Made by a program: the position numbers and the translations under genes
Notes under the pieces: generated by a model
What the model saw: only the letters and a program-made list of their open reading frames with translations
Databases searched by the model: none
Told to the model about the DNA's origin: nothing
Shown: one piece after another, positions 45,165 through 53,127 of the stretch
Layout: every line of letters begins with the position of its first letter
Position numbering within the stretch: the stretch's first letter is position 1
NCBI RefSeq assembly: GCF_004331735.1
Contig: NZ_SJSO01000001.1
Coordinates: forward strand, 360,834 to 424,833
DNA from: Pedobacter psychrodurus
GTDB taxonomy: Bacteria > Bacteroidota > Bacteroidia > Sphingobacteriales > Sphingobacteriaceae
Direction of reading: 5' to 3'
DNA length: 64,000 nucleotides

Positions 45165-45215
45165 CCTTTGGGTTCAATTTCAGTTTAATTTTACATCATA
45201 CAATTAAACGAGGCA

Positions 45216-45581
45216 ATGAACCATTCTGCAAAATTCTTTTATGTGCAAGTAAAGCAACTAAATGATGCAGATGCATTTTATGCCAATTGTTTGGGCATGC
45301 CTACAGAATCGATCATGATTTCTGCAAAAGAAAAAGGAATAATGGTTAAGGCAGATCATGAGATCAATATTTTCCTGTCGGAACAGAAGCATCAAAATCA
45401 AACCAATAAAATTGTATTAACCAGCGATGATTGTTTAGAAGATTATTGCAGGCTAAAATCGAGAGGGGTTATTTTTAAAAATAGGCCAGCTTACTTAAGT
45501 GAGGGTTTAAGTATCGAATTTTCTGATCCTTATGGTAATCATTTTATCATATTGGAACAGCGTAACTACAATGAGGATTAA
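45216..45581 (+). CDS. VOC (glyoxalase/bleomycin-resistance) superfamily protein
   Basis: This 121-residue single VOC domain has two beta-alpha-beta-beta-beta halves (AKFFYVQVKQLNDADAFYANCLGMP, then KIVLTSDDCLEDYCRLKSRGVIF and LSIEFSDPYGNHFIILEQ). The terminal GNHFIILEQ strand with its glutamate is a usual metal-ligand position. The family includes dioxygenases, isomerases and binding proteins, and this one's reaction is unknown. Its last bases overlap the start of the AraC regulator, so the two are one unit and may share a ligand. Confidence 0.82.
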   Translation: MNHSAKFFYVQVKQLNDADAFYANCLGMPTESIMISAKEKGIMVKADHEINIFLSEQKHQNQTNKIVLTSDDCLEDYCRLKSRGVIFKNRPAYLSEGLSIEFSDPYGNHFIILEQRNYNED

Positions 45582-46452
45582 TGTGATGAGGTACGTAAAA
45601 GAATTAAGCAATAGGAATAAAATTATAAGCGAAAGCACCTGTGAAGCGCTTTACGAGCAACAGAACGATGCTTATACCATTAAATTTGTTTTTAACGGAA
45701 CTGAGGATTGTGAAATTAACAAGCGTAAGTTTAGCATTTACCCAGATACTTTTGCCGTTGTAAATGCCGGAACAAATTTTTGCAGCAAAATAGATTCGAT
45801 AAGTCCAGTAAATACATTTTCTGTTTCTTTTGGCGAAAATTTCATTAAAGATTTTCATCGTACTTTTTCGAGCAGCAACGAAAATTTACTTGATGGAAAA
45901 GAGGCCAAAGGAACACCTCCGTTTATCGAATCACTTTATCCGTTTTCTGGCGATATGCGGTTTAATGTATTGCATTTGAAAAGTCAGCTCGATAAAGGTT
46001 TGAAAGACGAAATACTGATTAATGAATATCTGTATCACTGCCTTTTAAACTATTATAAAATTTATGATAAAGAGGTGGTTCAGAAATTGGATAAACTCAG
46101 CTTTATCAAAACAAAAACCCGCGAAGAGGTTTTAAAAAGATTAACACTCGCTAAAGAATACATTAGCAGTAATTACAATCAAAATATAACATTAGAAAAT
46201 ATTGCCGAACAGGCATGTTTATCCGTTAACCATTTGCTAAGAACATTTAAGGAAGCATATGAAATTAGCCCATACCAGTTTTTAGTGCAGTTAAGATTAA
46301 ACCGGGCTAAAAAACTATTGCAAACTACCCCTTATTCCTTAAATGAAATAGTAGGTTTAGTAGGGTTTGAATGCCCAAGCTCATTCATCCGGTTATTTAA
46401 GCACACGTTCAATATTACCCCGCTAAAATATAGAAAGAGTAGGTTGAATTAA
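45571..46452 (+). CDS. AraC-family transcriptional regulator
   Basis: This protein has about 293 residues from the ATG at 45571, overlapping the VOC gene; an ATG at 45586 is an alternative. The N-terminal half (about 15-120) is a small cupin-like sensing domain (YTIKFVFNGTEDCEINKRKFSIYPDTFAVVN). Residues about 195-290 are the double HTH: LAKEYISSNYNQNITLENIAEQACLSVNHLLRTFKEAYEISPYQFL, then LNEIVGLVGFECPSSFIRLFKHTFNITPLKYR. Translational coupling with the VOC gene suggests they serve the same pathway. The second susC gene lies downstream beyond a terminator. Confidence 0.9.
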   Translation: MRINVMRYVKELSNRNKIISESTCEALYEQQNDAYTIKFVFNGTEDCEINKRKFSIYPDTFAVVNAGTNFCSKIDSISPVNTFSVSFGENFIKDFHRTFSSSNENLLDGKEAKGTPPFIESLYPFSGDMRFNVLHLKSQLDKGLKDEILINEYLYHCLLNYYKIYDKEVVQKLDKLSFIKTKTREEVLKRLTLAKEYISSNYNQNITLENIAEQACLSVNHLLRTFKEAYEISPYQFLVQLRLNRAKKLLQTTPYSLNEIVGLVGFECPSSFIRLFKHTFNITPLKYRKSRLN

Positions 46453-46560
46453 AGTATAAATAGTGATTTCTGCATATTTTGAATGTTAGGATGAAACTAT
46501 TTTTGAAGCTCTTGCAGGACAATTTGTAGAAGTTTTTTCCTGTTTAGGTTAATAATGATT

Positions 46561-46597
46561 AAAAAAGCAAACTGCCAGGATTGGGGTTTGCTTTTTT
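46561..46597 (+). terminator. Intrinsic terminator after the AraC gene
   Basis: AAAAAAGCAAAC (46561-46572) and GTTTGCTTTTTT (46586-46597) form a 12-bp stem around a 13-base loop, ending in a T-run. It may work in both directions. Confidence 0.85.
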
Positions 46598-46625
46598 GCG
46601 TTTAAAGCCTCTTTCTATCCACAAT

Positions 46626-46638
46626 GGTGATTTTCGCA
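46626..46638 (-). promoter_or_regulatory. Inverted copy of the TGCGAAAATCACC motif before susC
   Basis: GGTGATTTTCGCA is the exact complement of the 13 bases at 45139-45151. It lies 106 bases before the susC start in non-coding DNA. It could bind a regulator encoded nearby; this is inference from position. Confidence 0.4.
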
Positions 46639-46743
46639 CATTTTTGGATTTTCACAGCACCTAAATTGCTTATTGATTTGGTTTCGTGCACATCTGCTAA
46701 GAACCTACTGAACTAATTAATTACTAACTATTTATTCCCAAAC

Positions 46744-49700
46744 ATGAAACAAAAATTACTATTGATTTTAATGGTGACGGTTTTGTCTTATTTTAATGCC
46801 TTAGCGCAGAATAGAACAATTACCGGAAAAGTGGTTGATGCGGATGATGGCTTACCATTGCCCGGCGTATCTATAAAAATAAAAGGAACCGCACAACTAA
46901 CCCAAACCACCGGGCAAGGAACCTTTTCGATTTCGGTACCTGCAAATGCACAGAGTTTAGTACTAAGCTATGTTGGTTACACCGAGCAGGAAGTAAAAAT
47001 CACAGGCGAAACGTTAAATATCCGCATGGTTTCATCTTCTAAAAATCTGCAGGATGTAATTGTTGTAGCTTATGGAACAAGCAAGAAAGAGGCCATTACA
47101 GGCTCTGTGGCTACTTTGAGTGCGAAGCAATTAGACAATCGGATTATCACGAATGTAACCAATGTCCTATCGGGCGTTGCGCCTGGTGTGGTAACCACTT
47201 CTGGAAACGGCCAGCCAGGGAGTAGTTCGGCCATCCGTATCCGTGGATTTGGTTCTATATCGGCATCAAATAGCCCTCTTTTTGTATTAGATGGGTCGGT
47301 TTATGATGGCGAGCTTGGCGATATTAATGCCAACGACATTGAAAGTATTTCGTTGCTAAAAGATGCATCCTCATCGGCACTTTATGGTTCGAGGGCTGCA
47401 AATGGCGTGGTGATTATTACCACAAAAAAGGGTAAATCGGGTACACCAACATTAAATGCAACTTATAATCAGGGCTTTTCTAAACGCGGCATACCCGAAT
47501 ATGATAGGGCAAGTGCTTTAGATTATTATCCATTAATGTGGCAGGCTTTAAAAAACAGTCTGGTATACCCAGCAACCGGAACTGGTATAAGCGAGTCGGC
47601 GGCAGCTACGCAAGCTTCTAATACAATACAAGGGCAATTGGTATACAATCCTTTTAATGTGCCAAACAACCAGATTGTAGGTGTAGATGGTAAATTGAAT
47701 CCTAATGCACAATTGCGTTACGATGACTTCGATTGGTTTAAGCAAGCCTCTCGTATAGGCAAACGCACCGAGTTTAATGTTAACTCAAGTGCGAAAAATG
47801 AAAAAACAGACTATTATTTCTCTATGAATTACCTGAAGGATAATGGTTATTTAATTAAAACCGATTTCGAGCGGTTTAATGTCCGCGTTAATGCCAACAC
47901 ACAATTACGACCTTGGTTAAAAACAGGGGTAAACCTATCGGGAAGCTTATCGAACGGAAATTTAGCCCAAGATGCCTCAACAGGTAGCGCCTCTGCATTT
48001 GTGAATGTTTTCAATTTTGCCAGAACTATTGGTCCTATTTATCCTGTACATGCTTTTGATGCCAATGGCAATCCGGTTTTAACCACCACTGGCGAACAAT
48101 GGTATGACTACGGAGGAAATCCTGGTTCCGTTAATAGGCCACAAGGTGCTTTAGCTGGTCGAAATGTGATTTATGAGACTTTGCTAAATGATGTGTTGAG
48201 CCGTAGGCTGGCCTTAAATGGTAGGGCATATGCCGAGATCAAGTTTTTAAAAGATTTTACTTTTAAACCGACTTTCAGTATCGATTTTATTAATGCTTAC
48301 AGCAGCGAATACCGAAACCCGGTTGTGGGTGATGGAAGTACCGTTGGTGGTTCATCTACTAAACGGAGCACGCCAACACAGAGTTATACGTTTAATCAGG
48401 TATTATCGTACAGCAAAACATTTGGCAATCATAGTGTAAATGCTTTGGCCGGACATGAAAACTACGATTACGATTGGCGCAGGTTAAGTGCAACTAAACA
48501 AAGCCAGATTTTAGATGGAAATACAGAATTCCCGAATTTTGTAACCCCGAGTGACGCTGGAGGATATAAAGATATTTATCGCGTAGAATCTTATTTCGGT
48601 AAAGTAGGTTACAACTATTTGGAGAAATATTTTGTAGATGCCTCTATCCGTCGTGATGGTACTTCCCGTTTATCATCAAAATCGAGATGGGGAACGTTTT
48701 TCTCGGCTGGAGCATCATGGGCAATCAATAAAGAAGATTTCATGAAAAACATGGACTGGATTAACGATTTACGATTGAAGGCTTCGTATGGTGAAGTAGG
48801 AAATGATAATTTAATTGATGCAACGCTTGTTGAGCACAATAGCCTTTACTACAATTACCAGGCTTTTTATGAGTTAGGATGGAACAATGGTAGCGAGCCA
48901 GGCTTGTTATTGGCCACAGCCGCAACACCCAATTTAAAATGGGAATCGGTGAACACTTTTAATACCGGGATAGCCTTTGGTTTATTTAGAAACCGCTTGA
49001 AGGGTGAGATCGAGTATTTTAAACGTGGTTCATCAAACTTATTGTTTGCGGTACCACAGCCATTGTCTGATCCAATCACTTCGATCCGTCGCAATATTGG
49101 TTCTATGTACAATACAGGAATCGATTTGCAATTAAGCGGCGATATTTTAAAATCTGAAAACTTCAACTGGAACTTATTAAGCAATTGGTCTTGGTTAAAA
49201 AACAAAATCACCAAAATGCCGGCAGAAACGCCAACAGTAACCAGTGGAACAAAAAGACTTGAAGTTGGACGCGACATTTATGCTTACTATCTGCGCCAAT
49301 GGGCTGGAGTAGACCCGTTAGATGGTTCGGCTTTATTTGAGCCAAATGCAGGTGTAACAACCAATCTTCGTACCGTAAATGGTCGTGTTTTAACCACCGA
49401 TATTAATAATGCACGTTCTGATTATTCAGGCTCTGCTATTCCAGATTTGTATGGATCGGTTACCAATACTTTTAACTATAAAAACTTTGGACTGTCATTC
49501 CTAATAACCTACCAAATAGGAGGTAAATTCTATGATCAGAATTACCAGGGGCTAATGGCTACCACCTACGGTTCGTCTTTGCATGTTGATGCACTAAATT
49601 CGTGGATGACACCTGGCCAGGTTACTGATATACCACGATTGGATATTGGACGCTCAGCCCAGTTTAATGGTATCTCTAGCCGTTGGTTGGTCGATGCCTC

Positions 49701-49920
49701 TTATATTGCTTTCCGTAACGTAAATTTATCTTATTCTTTACCACAAAGCTGGATTAAAGGAGCAACATTAAGCAATGTTAGGGTATTTGCGGCAGGCGAA
49801 AACCTGGGCTTAATATCTAAACGCAAAGGAATGGATCCGACCGAATCGTTTACGGGTTTAAATACAACTAATTACGTGCCTTCGCGGATGATTAGTTTCG
49901 GAATCAATGTTTCACTTTAA
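46744..49920 (+). CDS. SusC/RagA family TonB-dependent outer-membrane transporter (second)
   Basis: This 1058-residue outer-membrane transporter has a signal ending near NALAQ, residue 22. A carboxypeptidase-regulatory-like domain (RTITGKVVDADDGLPLPGVSI, LVLSYVGYTEQE) is at 24-100. The plug begins with DVIVVAYGTSKKEAITGSV, has SAIRIRGFGSISASNSPLFVLDG and the signature SISLLKDASSSALYGSRAANGVVIITTKKGK, and is followed by the barrel up to the terminal MISFGINVSL. No STN domain and no sigma/anti-sigma pair accompany it, so control by the upstream two-component or AraC system is more likely. The paired susD gene follows after 11 bases. Confidence 0.96.
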   Translation: MKQKLLLILMVTVLSYFNALAQNRTITGKVVDADDGLPLPGVSIKIKGTAQLTQTTGQGTFSISVPANAQSLVLSYVGYTEQEVKITGETLNIRMVSSSKNLQDVIVVAYGTSKKEAITGSVATLSAKQLDNRIITNVTNVLSGVAPGVVTTSGNGQPGSSSAIRIRGFGSISASNSPLFVLDGSVYDGELGDINANDIESISLLKDASSSALYGSRAANGVVIITTKKGKSGTPTLNATYNQGFSKRGIPEYDRASALDYYPLMWQALKNSLVYPATGTGISESAAATQASNTIQGQLVYNPFNVPNNQIVGVDGKLNPNAQLRYDDFDWFKQASRIGKRTEFNVNSSAKNEKTDYYFSMNYLKDNGYLIKTDFERFNVRVNANTQLRPWLKTGVNLSGSLSNGNLAQDASTGSASAFVNVFNFARTIGPIYPVHAFDANGNPVLTTTGEQWYDYGGNPGSVNRPQGALAGRNVIYETLLNDVLSRRLALNGRAYAEIKFLKDFTFKPTFSIDFINAYSSEYRNPVVGDGSTVGGSSTKRSTPTQSYTFNQVLSYSKTFGNHSVNALAGHENYDYDWRRLSATKQSQILDGNTEFPNFVTPSDAGGYKDIYRVESYFGKVGYNYLEKYFVDASIRRDGTSRLSSKSRWGTFFSAGASWAINKEDFMKNMDWINDLRLKASYGEVGNDNLIDATLVEHNSLYYNYQAFYELGWNNGSEPGLLLATAATPNLKWESVNTFNTGIAFGLFRNRLKGEIEYFKRGSSNLLFAVPQPLSDPITSIRRNIGSMYNTGIDLQLSGDILKSENFNWNLLSNWSWLKNKITKMPAETPTVTSGTKRLEVGRDIYAYYLRQWAGVDPLDGSALFEPNAGVTTNLRTVNGRVLTTDINNARSDYSGSAIPDLYGSVTNTFNYKNFGLSFLITYQIGGKFYDQNYQGLMATTYGSSLHVDALNSWMTPGQVTDIPRLDIGRSAQFNGISSRWLVDASYIAFRNVNLSYSLPQSWIKGATLSNVRVFAAGENLGLISKRKGMDPTESFTGLNTTNYVPSRMISFGINVSL

Positions 49921-49931
49921 AAGCTACTATC

Positions 49932-51440
49932 ATGAAATATAAAAAATATTTACTTTTTGCAGGCTTCAGTCTATTAAGCATTACGGCATGTAAAAAAGAT
50001 TATCTAGAAACAAAACCGACAGATCAGGTTGATAATTCATCTGTATTCACGTCGGCGGCAAATGCAAAAATCGCCTTAAATGGCGTTTACCGATATATGT
50101 ACGAGCGTACTACGACGGTGGTATCAACAGCGGCCCAGAATAAACCCGGTGTAGGTGGCATAATGCTTTACATGGATTTTATGGGTGAAGATATTGGTAT
50201 ATCTTCATCAAACTGGTATACTTCTGATGGAGGCTCCTGGATTAGCCACCGTACCGATAATAGTACCATGCTGGAATATATGTACCGTACTTATTACCGT
50301 ATTATCGGAAATGTGAATTACATCATCGATAATATTGATCAGGCCTCGGGCGCAGCTGCTGATAAAAACACCGTTAAAGCTGAAGCCCTAACTTTAAGAG
50401 GTTATGCTTATTTTGGTTTGGTACAGCTTTTTGGTAAACGTTACGATGCGGCAGCGAAACCGAACAACCAACTTGGTGTACCACTTTTATTGGCCTCAAC
50501 CGATACCAATAAACCACGGGCAACGGTAGAAAGTGTGTATTCGGCAATTGTTGGCGACCTAGAAACTGCTATTTCGCTCAATGCAACAGCTTCGAATAAA
50601 AGCCATGCAGGTGCTGCAGTAGCAAAAGGCATTAGAGCAAGGGTTGCCTTGGTTATGCAAGATTATCCTAATGCCATTAAATACGCCAAAGATATTGTAG
50701 ATGCCAATCAATACCCGCTATTGTCTGTTACCGATTATCAGGCGGGCTTTAATAATGCTACATTAGGCGAGTTTATATGGTCTTCTATGCCAACATTAGA
50801 TCAGGGTGATACATTTGGGGCGTATTTTGCGCAGATTGCTTACAACGCAAATACTAGCTTTATGCGTGGAAATCCGAAAAGGATTAATTCAGCATTATAC
50901 AATCAGATATCAGCTACAGATGTTCGGAAGAAGATGTGGGAACCAGTGCCAACTGTGGCAAATTTTCCGCTGCCAGCCACAAATTTCGTTCGCCAAGCCT
51001 ATATGAGCCGTAAATTTTCAGTTAAGGAAGTGGGCGGCCCGTCTTTAGGCGACGTTCCTTTAATGCGGACCTCAGAAATGTACCTTATTTTAGCCGAAGC
51101 TTATGCAAAAACTCCGGGAAGTGAGGCTGCAGCCAGAACCGTTTTGTTTGATCTTGTTAAACAGAGAGACCCAAGTGCGGTAATCTCCATAAATATAGGG
51201 CAGGCCTTAATCGACGAGATTCTTTTTAACAGAAGAATTGAGCTTTGGGGAGAAGGCCACAGGTGGTTAGATTTAAAACGTTTAAACTTACCACTTGATA
51301 GAACGGTTGTTCCTAACTATGTTTCTGCTTCTGTTGCAGGAACATTAACGATACCTGCCGGAGATGCTAAATGGCAGTTTTTAATCCCAAGGGCAGAAAT
51401 GGAAGCTAATTCCGGGTTAACCGGACAGCAAAACCCGTAA
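49932..51440 (+). CDS. SusD/RagB family nutrient-binding lipoprotein (second)
   Basis: This 502-residue lipoprotein has a signal with lipobox ITAC (Cys near 20) followed by KKDYLETKPTDQVDNSSVF. Helical SusD repeats are visible (VKAEALTLRGYAYFGLVQLFGKRY, AVAKGIRARVALVMQDYPNA, LMRTSEMYLILAEAYAKT). The C-terminal motif is ELWGEGHRWLDLKRLNLP. It lids the SusC barrel encoded upstream. A perfect 18-bp terminator stem closes the pair, so the two genes form a compact operon without an attached enzyme. Confidence 0.95.
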   Translation: MKYKKYLLFAGFSLLSITACKKDYLETKPTDQVDNSSVFTSAANAKIALNGVYRYMYERTTTVVSTAAQNKPGVGGIMLYMDFMGEDIGISSSNWYTSDGGSWISHRTDNSTMLEYMYRTYYRIIGNVNYIIDNIDQASGAAADKNTVKAEALTLRGYAYFGLVQLFGKRYDAAAKPNNQLGVPLLLASTDTNKPRATVESVYSAIVGDLETAISLNATASNKSHAGAAVAKGIRARVALVMQDYPNAIKYAKDIVDANQYPLLSVTDYQAGFNNATLGEFIWSSMPTLDQGDTFGAYFAQIAYNANTSFMRGNPKRINSALYNQISATDVRKKMWEPVPTVANFPLPATNFVRQAYMSRKFSVKEVGGPSLGDVPLMRTSEMYLILAEAYAKTPGSEAAARTVLFDLVKQRDPSAVISINIGQALIDEILFNRRIELWGEGHRWLDLKRLNLPLDRTVVPNYVSASVAGTLTIPAGDAKWQFLIPRAEMEANSGLTGQQNP

Positions 51441-51460
51441 TAAATTTAAAATTCGAATTG

Positions 51461-51515
51461 AAGGTTATGTTATAGTTTAAATCGCCAAACTATAACATAA
51501 CCTTTTCATTTTATC
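51461..51515 (+). terminator. Long-stem terminator of the second susCD pair
   Basis: The arms 51461-51478 (AAGGTTATGTTATAGTTT) and 51487-51504 are perfectly complementary over 18 bp around an 8-base loop, followed by TTCATTTTATC. The stem is AT-rich but very long. Confidence 0.88.
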
Positions 51516-51603
51516 ACATTTTAGTTACCTCAGCATTACGGTGTTATCGGCATATTATTTTTCTTTATTCCAGCCGACATTTAATAAAAAAACACAGATA
51601 GTT

Positions 51604-52068
51604 ATGAAACTAAAAGCTTTAGTGATTTTATTACTAGGTATTACAATCACAAATAATGTTTTTGCAGCTGAAAAACCAACTGCAAGCCATAAATCAGTTA
51701 TCAATTATTACATGGACAGCTACATGAATTCTGACTATAAAAAGTTAAAAGCTGTTTTAAGCGAGGATGCTGTTTTTACTTCGAATAGAGATGTAAGGGT
51801 AATTAAACATAAAGCGAGTGATGTGTTAAACCAAATGAAGAAAAACGAAGGCGTAATTCAGCGCGATTGCAATATCAGTTCTAGTATTGTTTCTGAAACC
51901 GATGCCCTGGTAATTGCCCGAGTAGATATTAATTACGAATTATTCGATGGTGCACAGCAAAACTTTGTCATCATGGAAAAAGATAAAGAAGGCGAATGGA
52001 AAATTACTCAGGTTTACAAAGTCTTTATCAGCAACGAAAGCGAGGCTAAAAAACTGGTTTCAAATTAA
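51604..52068 (+). CDS. Secreted NTF2-like (SnoaL/DUF4440-type) protein
   Basis: This 154-residue protein starts at the ATG at 51604, which gives a signal peptide ending NVFAAE. The mature part has an NTF2-like cone fold pattern: HKSVINYYMDSYMNSDYKKLKAVLSEDAVFTSNRDV, then ALVIARVDINYELFDGAQQNFVIMEKDKEGEWKITQVYKVFI. Periplasmic proteins of this type bind small ligands or dimerise; the function is unknown. It stands alone between two terminators. Confidence 0.82.
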   Translation: MKLKALVILLLGITITNNVFAAEKPTASHKSVINYYMDSYMNSDYKKLKAVLSEDAVFTSNRDVRVIKHKASDVLNQMKKNEGVIQRDCNISSSIVSETDALVIARVDINYELFDGAQQNFVIMEKDKEGEWKITQVYKVFISNESEAKKLVSN

Positions 52069-52120
52069 GGCCGTTAATCACAGGTGCGGGAAAAAAATTA
52101 AAAAAAACGATTAAAACAAA

Positions 52121-52146
52121 AAAGTCCCGGCCATAACCGGGACTTT
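52121..52146. terminator. Bidirectional terminator
   Basis: AAAGTCCCGG (52121-52130), loop CCATAA and CCGGGACTTT (52137-52146) form a perfect 10-bp stem. A-runs lie to the left and TATATTTTT to the right, so it suits both converging genes (NTF2-like and DUF2911). Confidence 0.92.
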
Positions 52147-52166
52147 ATATTTTTCTATGTTTTGAC

Positions 52167-52736
52167 TTAAAAATTAATTGGTAATTCTACTTGCGTTCTA
52201 TCCCAGCCAATAACCAGATTGGCACCTCCACTAATCTCTGTAAAGGTTAAAGAGAAATATTCGATTGGTTTAGCCAGTGTTTTAACCGGAACATTTACCC
52301 GAACAATATCTTTAGCCTGATTATAAGTAAAAGCACCCCATTTATCGGTTTCGCTATTTACAATAATGGTCCAGGTATCTTTGTTTGGAATGGCGAATAA
52401 GCTATACGTACCCGCTTTGATTTTCTTGCCGCCAATGTTTACTTTTTTAAAGAAACGAACCTCTGTGCTTTCGTTGGCACCGAAACGCCAAACAGTCCCA
52501 TACTGCTCTAAAACGCCAAAAATATCACGTCCTTTTTTCTGTGGACGCGAATAAACGATTTTGATAACCGGTTTTGTTGCCTCACCAGCTTTTGCCTTTG
52601 GGGCATTAAGCGGAAAATAAACAATATCTGCAGGGCTTGGGTCTGCAACAGGAAATTTTACTTCAGCGGCAGGACCCTGTTGGGCCTTAACGCTAAAACA
52701 AAGAAGAGCGAAAACAACAATGAAGATATTTTTCAT
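52167..52736 (-). CDS. DUF2911 domain protein, exported
   Basis: This 189-residue protein starts at the ATG at 52736, where a signal peptide (MKNIFIVVFALLCFSVKAQ) begins. The mature part is the beta-rich DUF2911 fold: KIVYSRPQKKGRDIFGVLEQYGTVWRFGANESTEVRFFKKVNIGGKKIKAGTYSLFAIP, WTIIVNSETDKWGAF and the closing LVIGWDRTQVELPI. DUF2911 proteins are common in Bacteroidota and have no known activity. A perfect inverted repeat lies 36 bases upstream of the start. Confidence 0.88.
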   Translation of the reverse strand: MKNIFIVVFALLCFSVKAQQGPAAEVKFPVADPSPADIVYFPLNAPKAKAGEATKPVIKIVYSRPQKKGRDIFGVLEQYGTVWRFGANESTEVRFFKKVNIGGKKIKAGTYSLFAIPNKDTWTIIVNSETDKWGAFTYNQAKDIVRVNVPVKTLAKPIEYFSLTFTEISGGANLVIGWDRTQVELPINF

Positions 52737-52771
52737 TTGTAGGTTTTTGTTTTCAGTAGCGATGAGCAATC

Positions 52772-52799
52772 ATGATTTTACAGCTATTCGTAAAATCAT
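52772..52799. promoter_or_regulatory. Inverted repeat upstream of the DUF2911 gene
   Basis: ATGATTTTAC (52772-52781) and GTAAAATCAT (52790-52799) are perfect inverted arms with an 8-base spacer. It could be an operator or a leader hairpin for the leftward DUF2911 gene, or a terminator of the small gene upstream. Confidence 0.45.
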
Positions 52800-52869
52800 A
52801 ATGGTCTCATTTGCTGTGGAATGAATTTTTAATCCTTAAAAGGATCTAATGGTATAAAAGAACTAAAAA

Positions 52870-53055
52870 CTAGTATTTTCTTCCTTTTACGATAGCGTTT
52901 AAAAATAAGCCCGCTGTTAACAAACCTAAAACACCACCTAATAAAGCGAAAATATAGTTTTGCGTAATGATTGCCCCAGTTAAAACTCCGAAGAATAAAC
53001 CTAAAGCATAATATAACCAGTTGAAATTATTGCTGCTGTTCTCTTGTACACTCAT
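52870..53055 (-). CDS. Small two-helix membrane protein
   Basis: This 61-residue protein has two hydrophobic helices, about 13-30 (WLYYALGLFFGVLTGAII) and 34-55 (YIFALLGGVLGLLTAGLFLNAIV), each rich in glycine, then a basic end (KGRKY). The N-terminal 12 residues are polar. I do not recognise a family. The hydrophobic pattern and the start in a clear gap make it a credible gene rather than a chance frame. Confidence 0.68.
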   Translation of the reverse strand: MSVQENSSNNFNWLYYALGLFFGVLTGAIITQNYIFALLGGVLGLLTAGLFLNAIVKGRKY

Positions 53056-53127
53056 GTTTTTTGTTATTTGGAGGCAAAGTTAATATTTATTTTAAATTTT
53101 AATTTGTCATTATGCCCAATATTCTAA

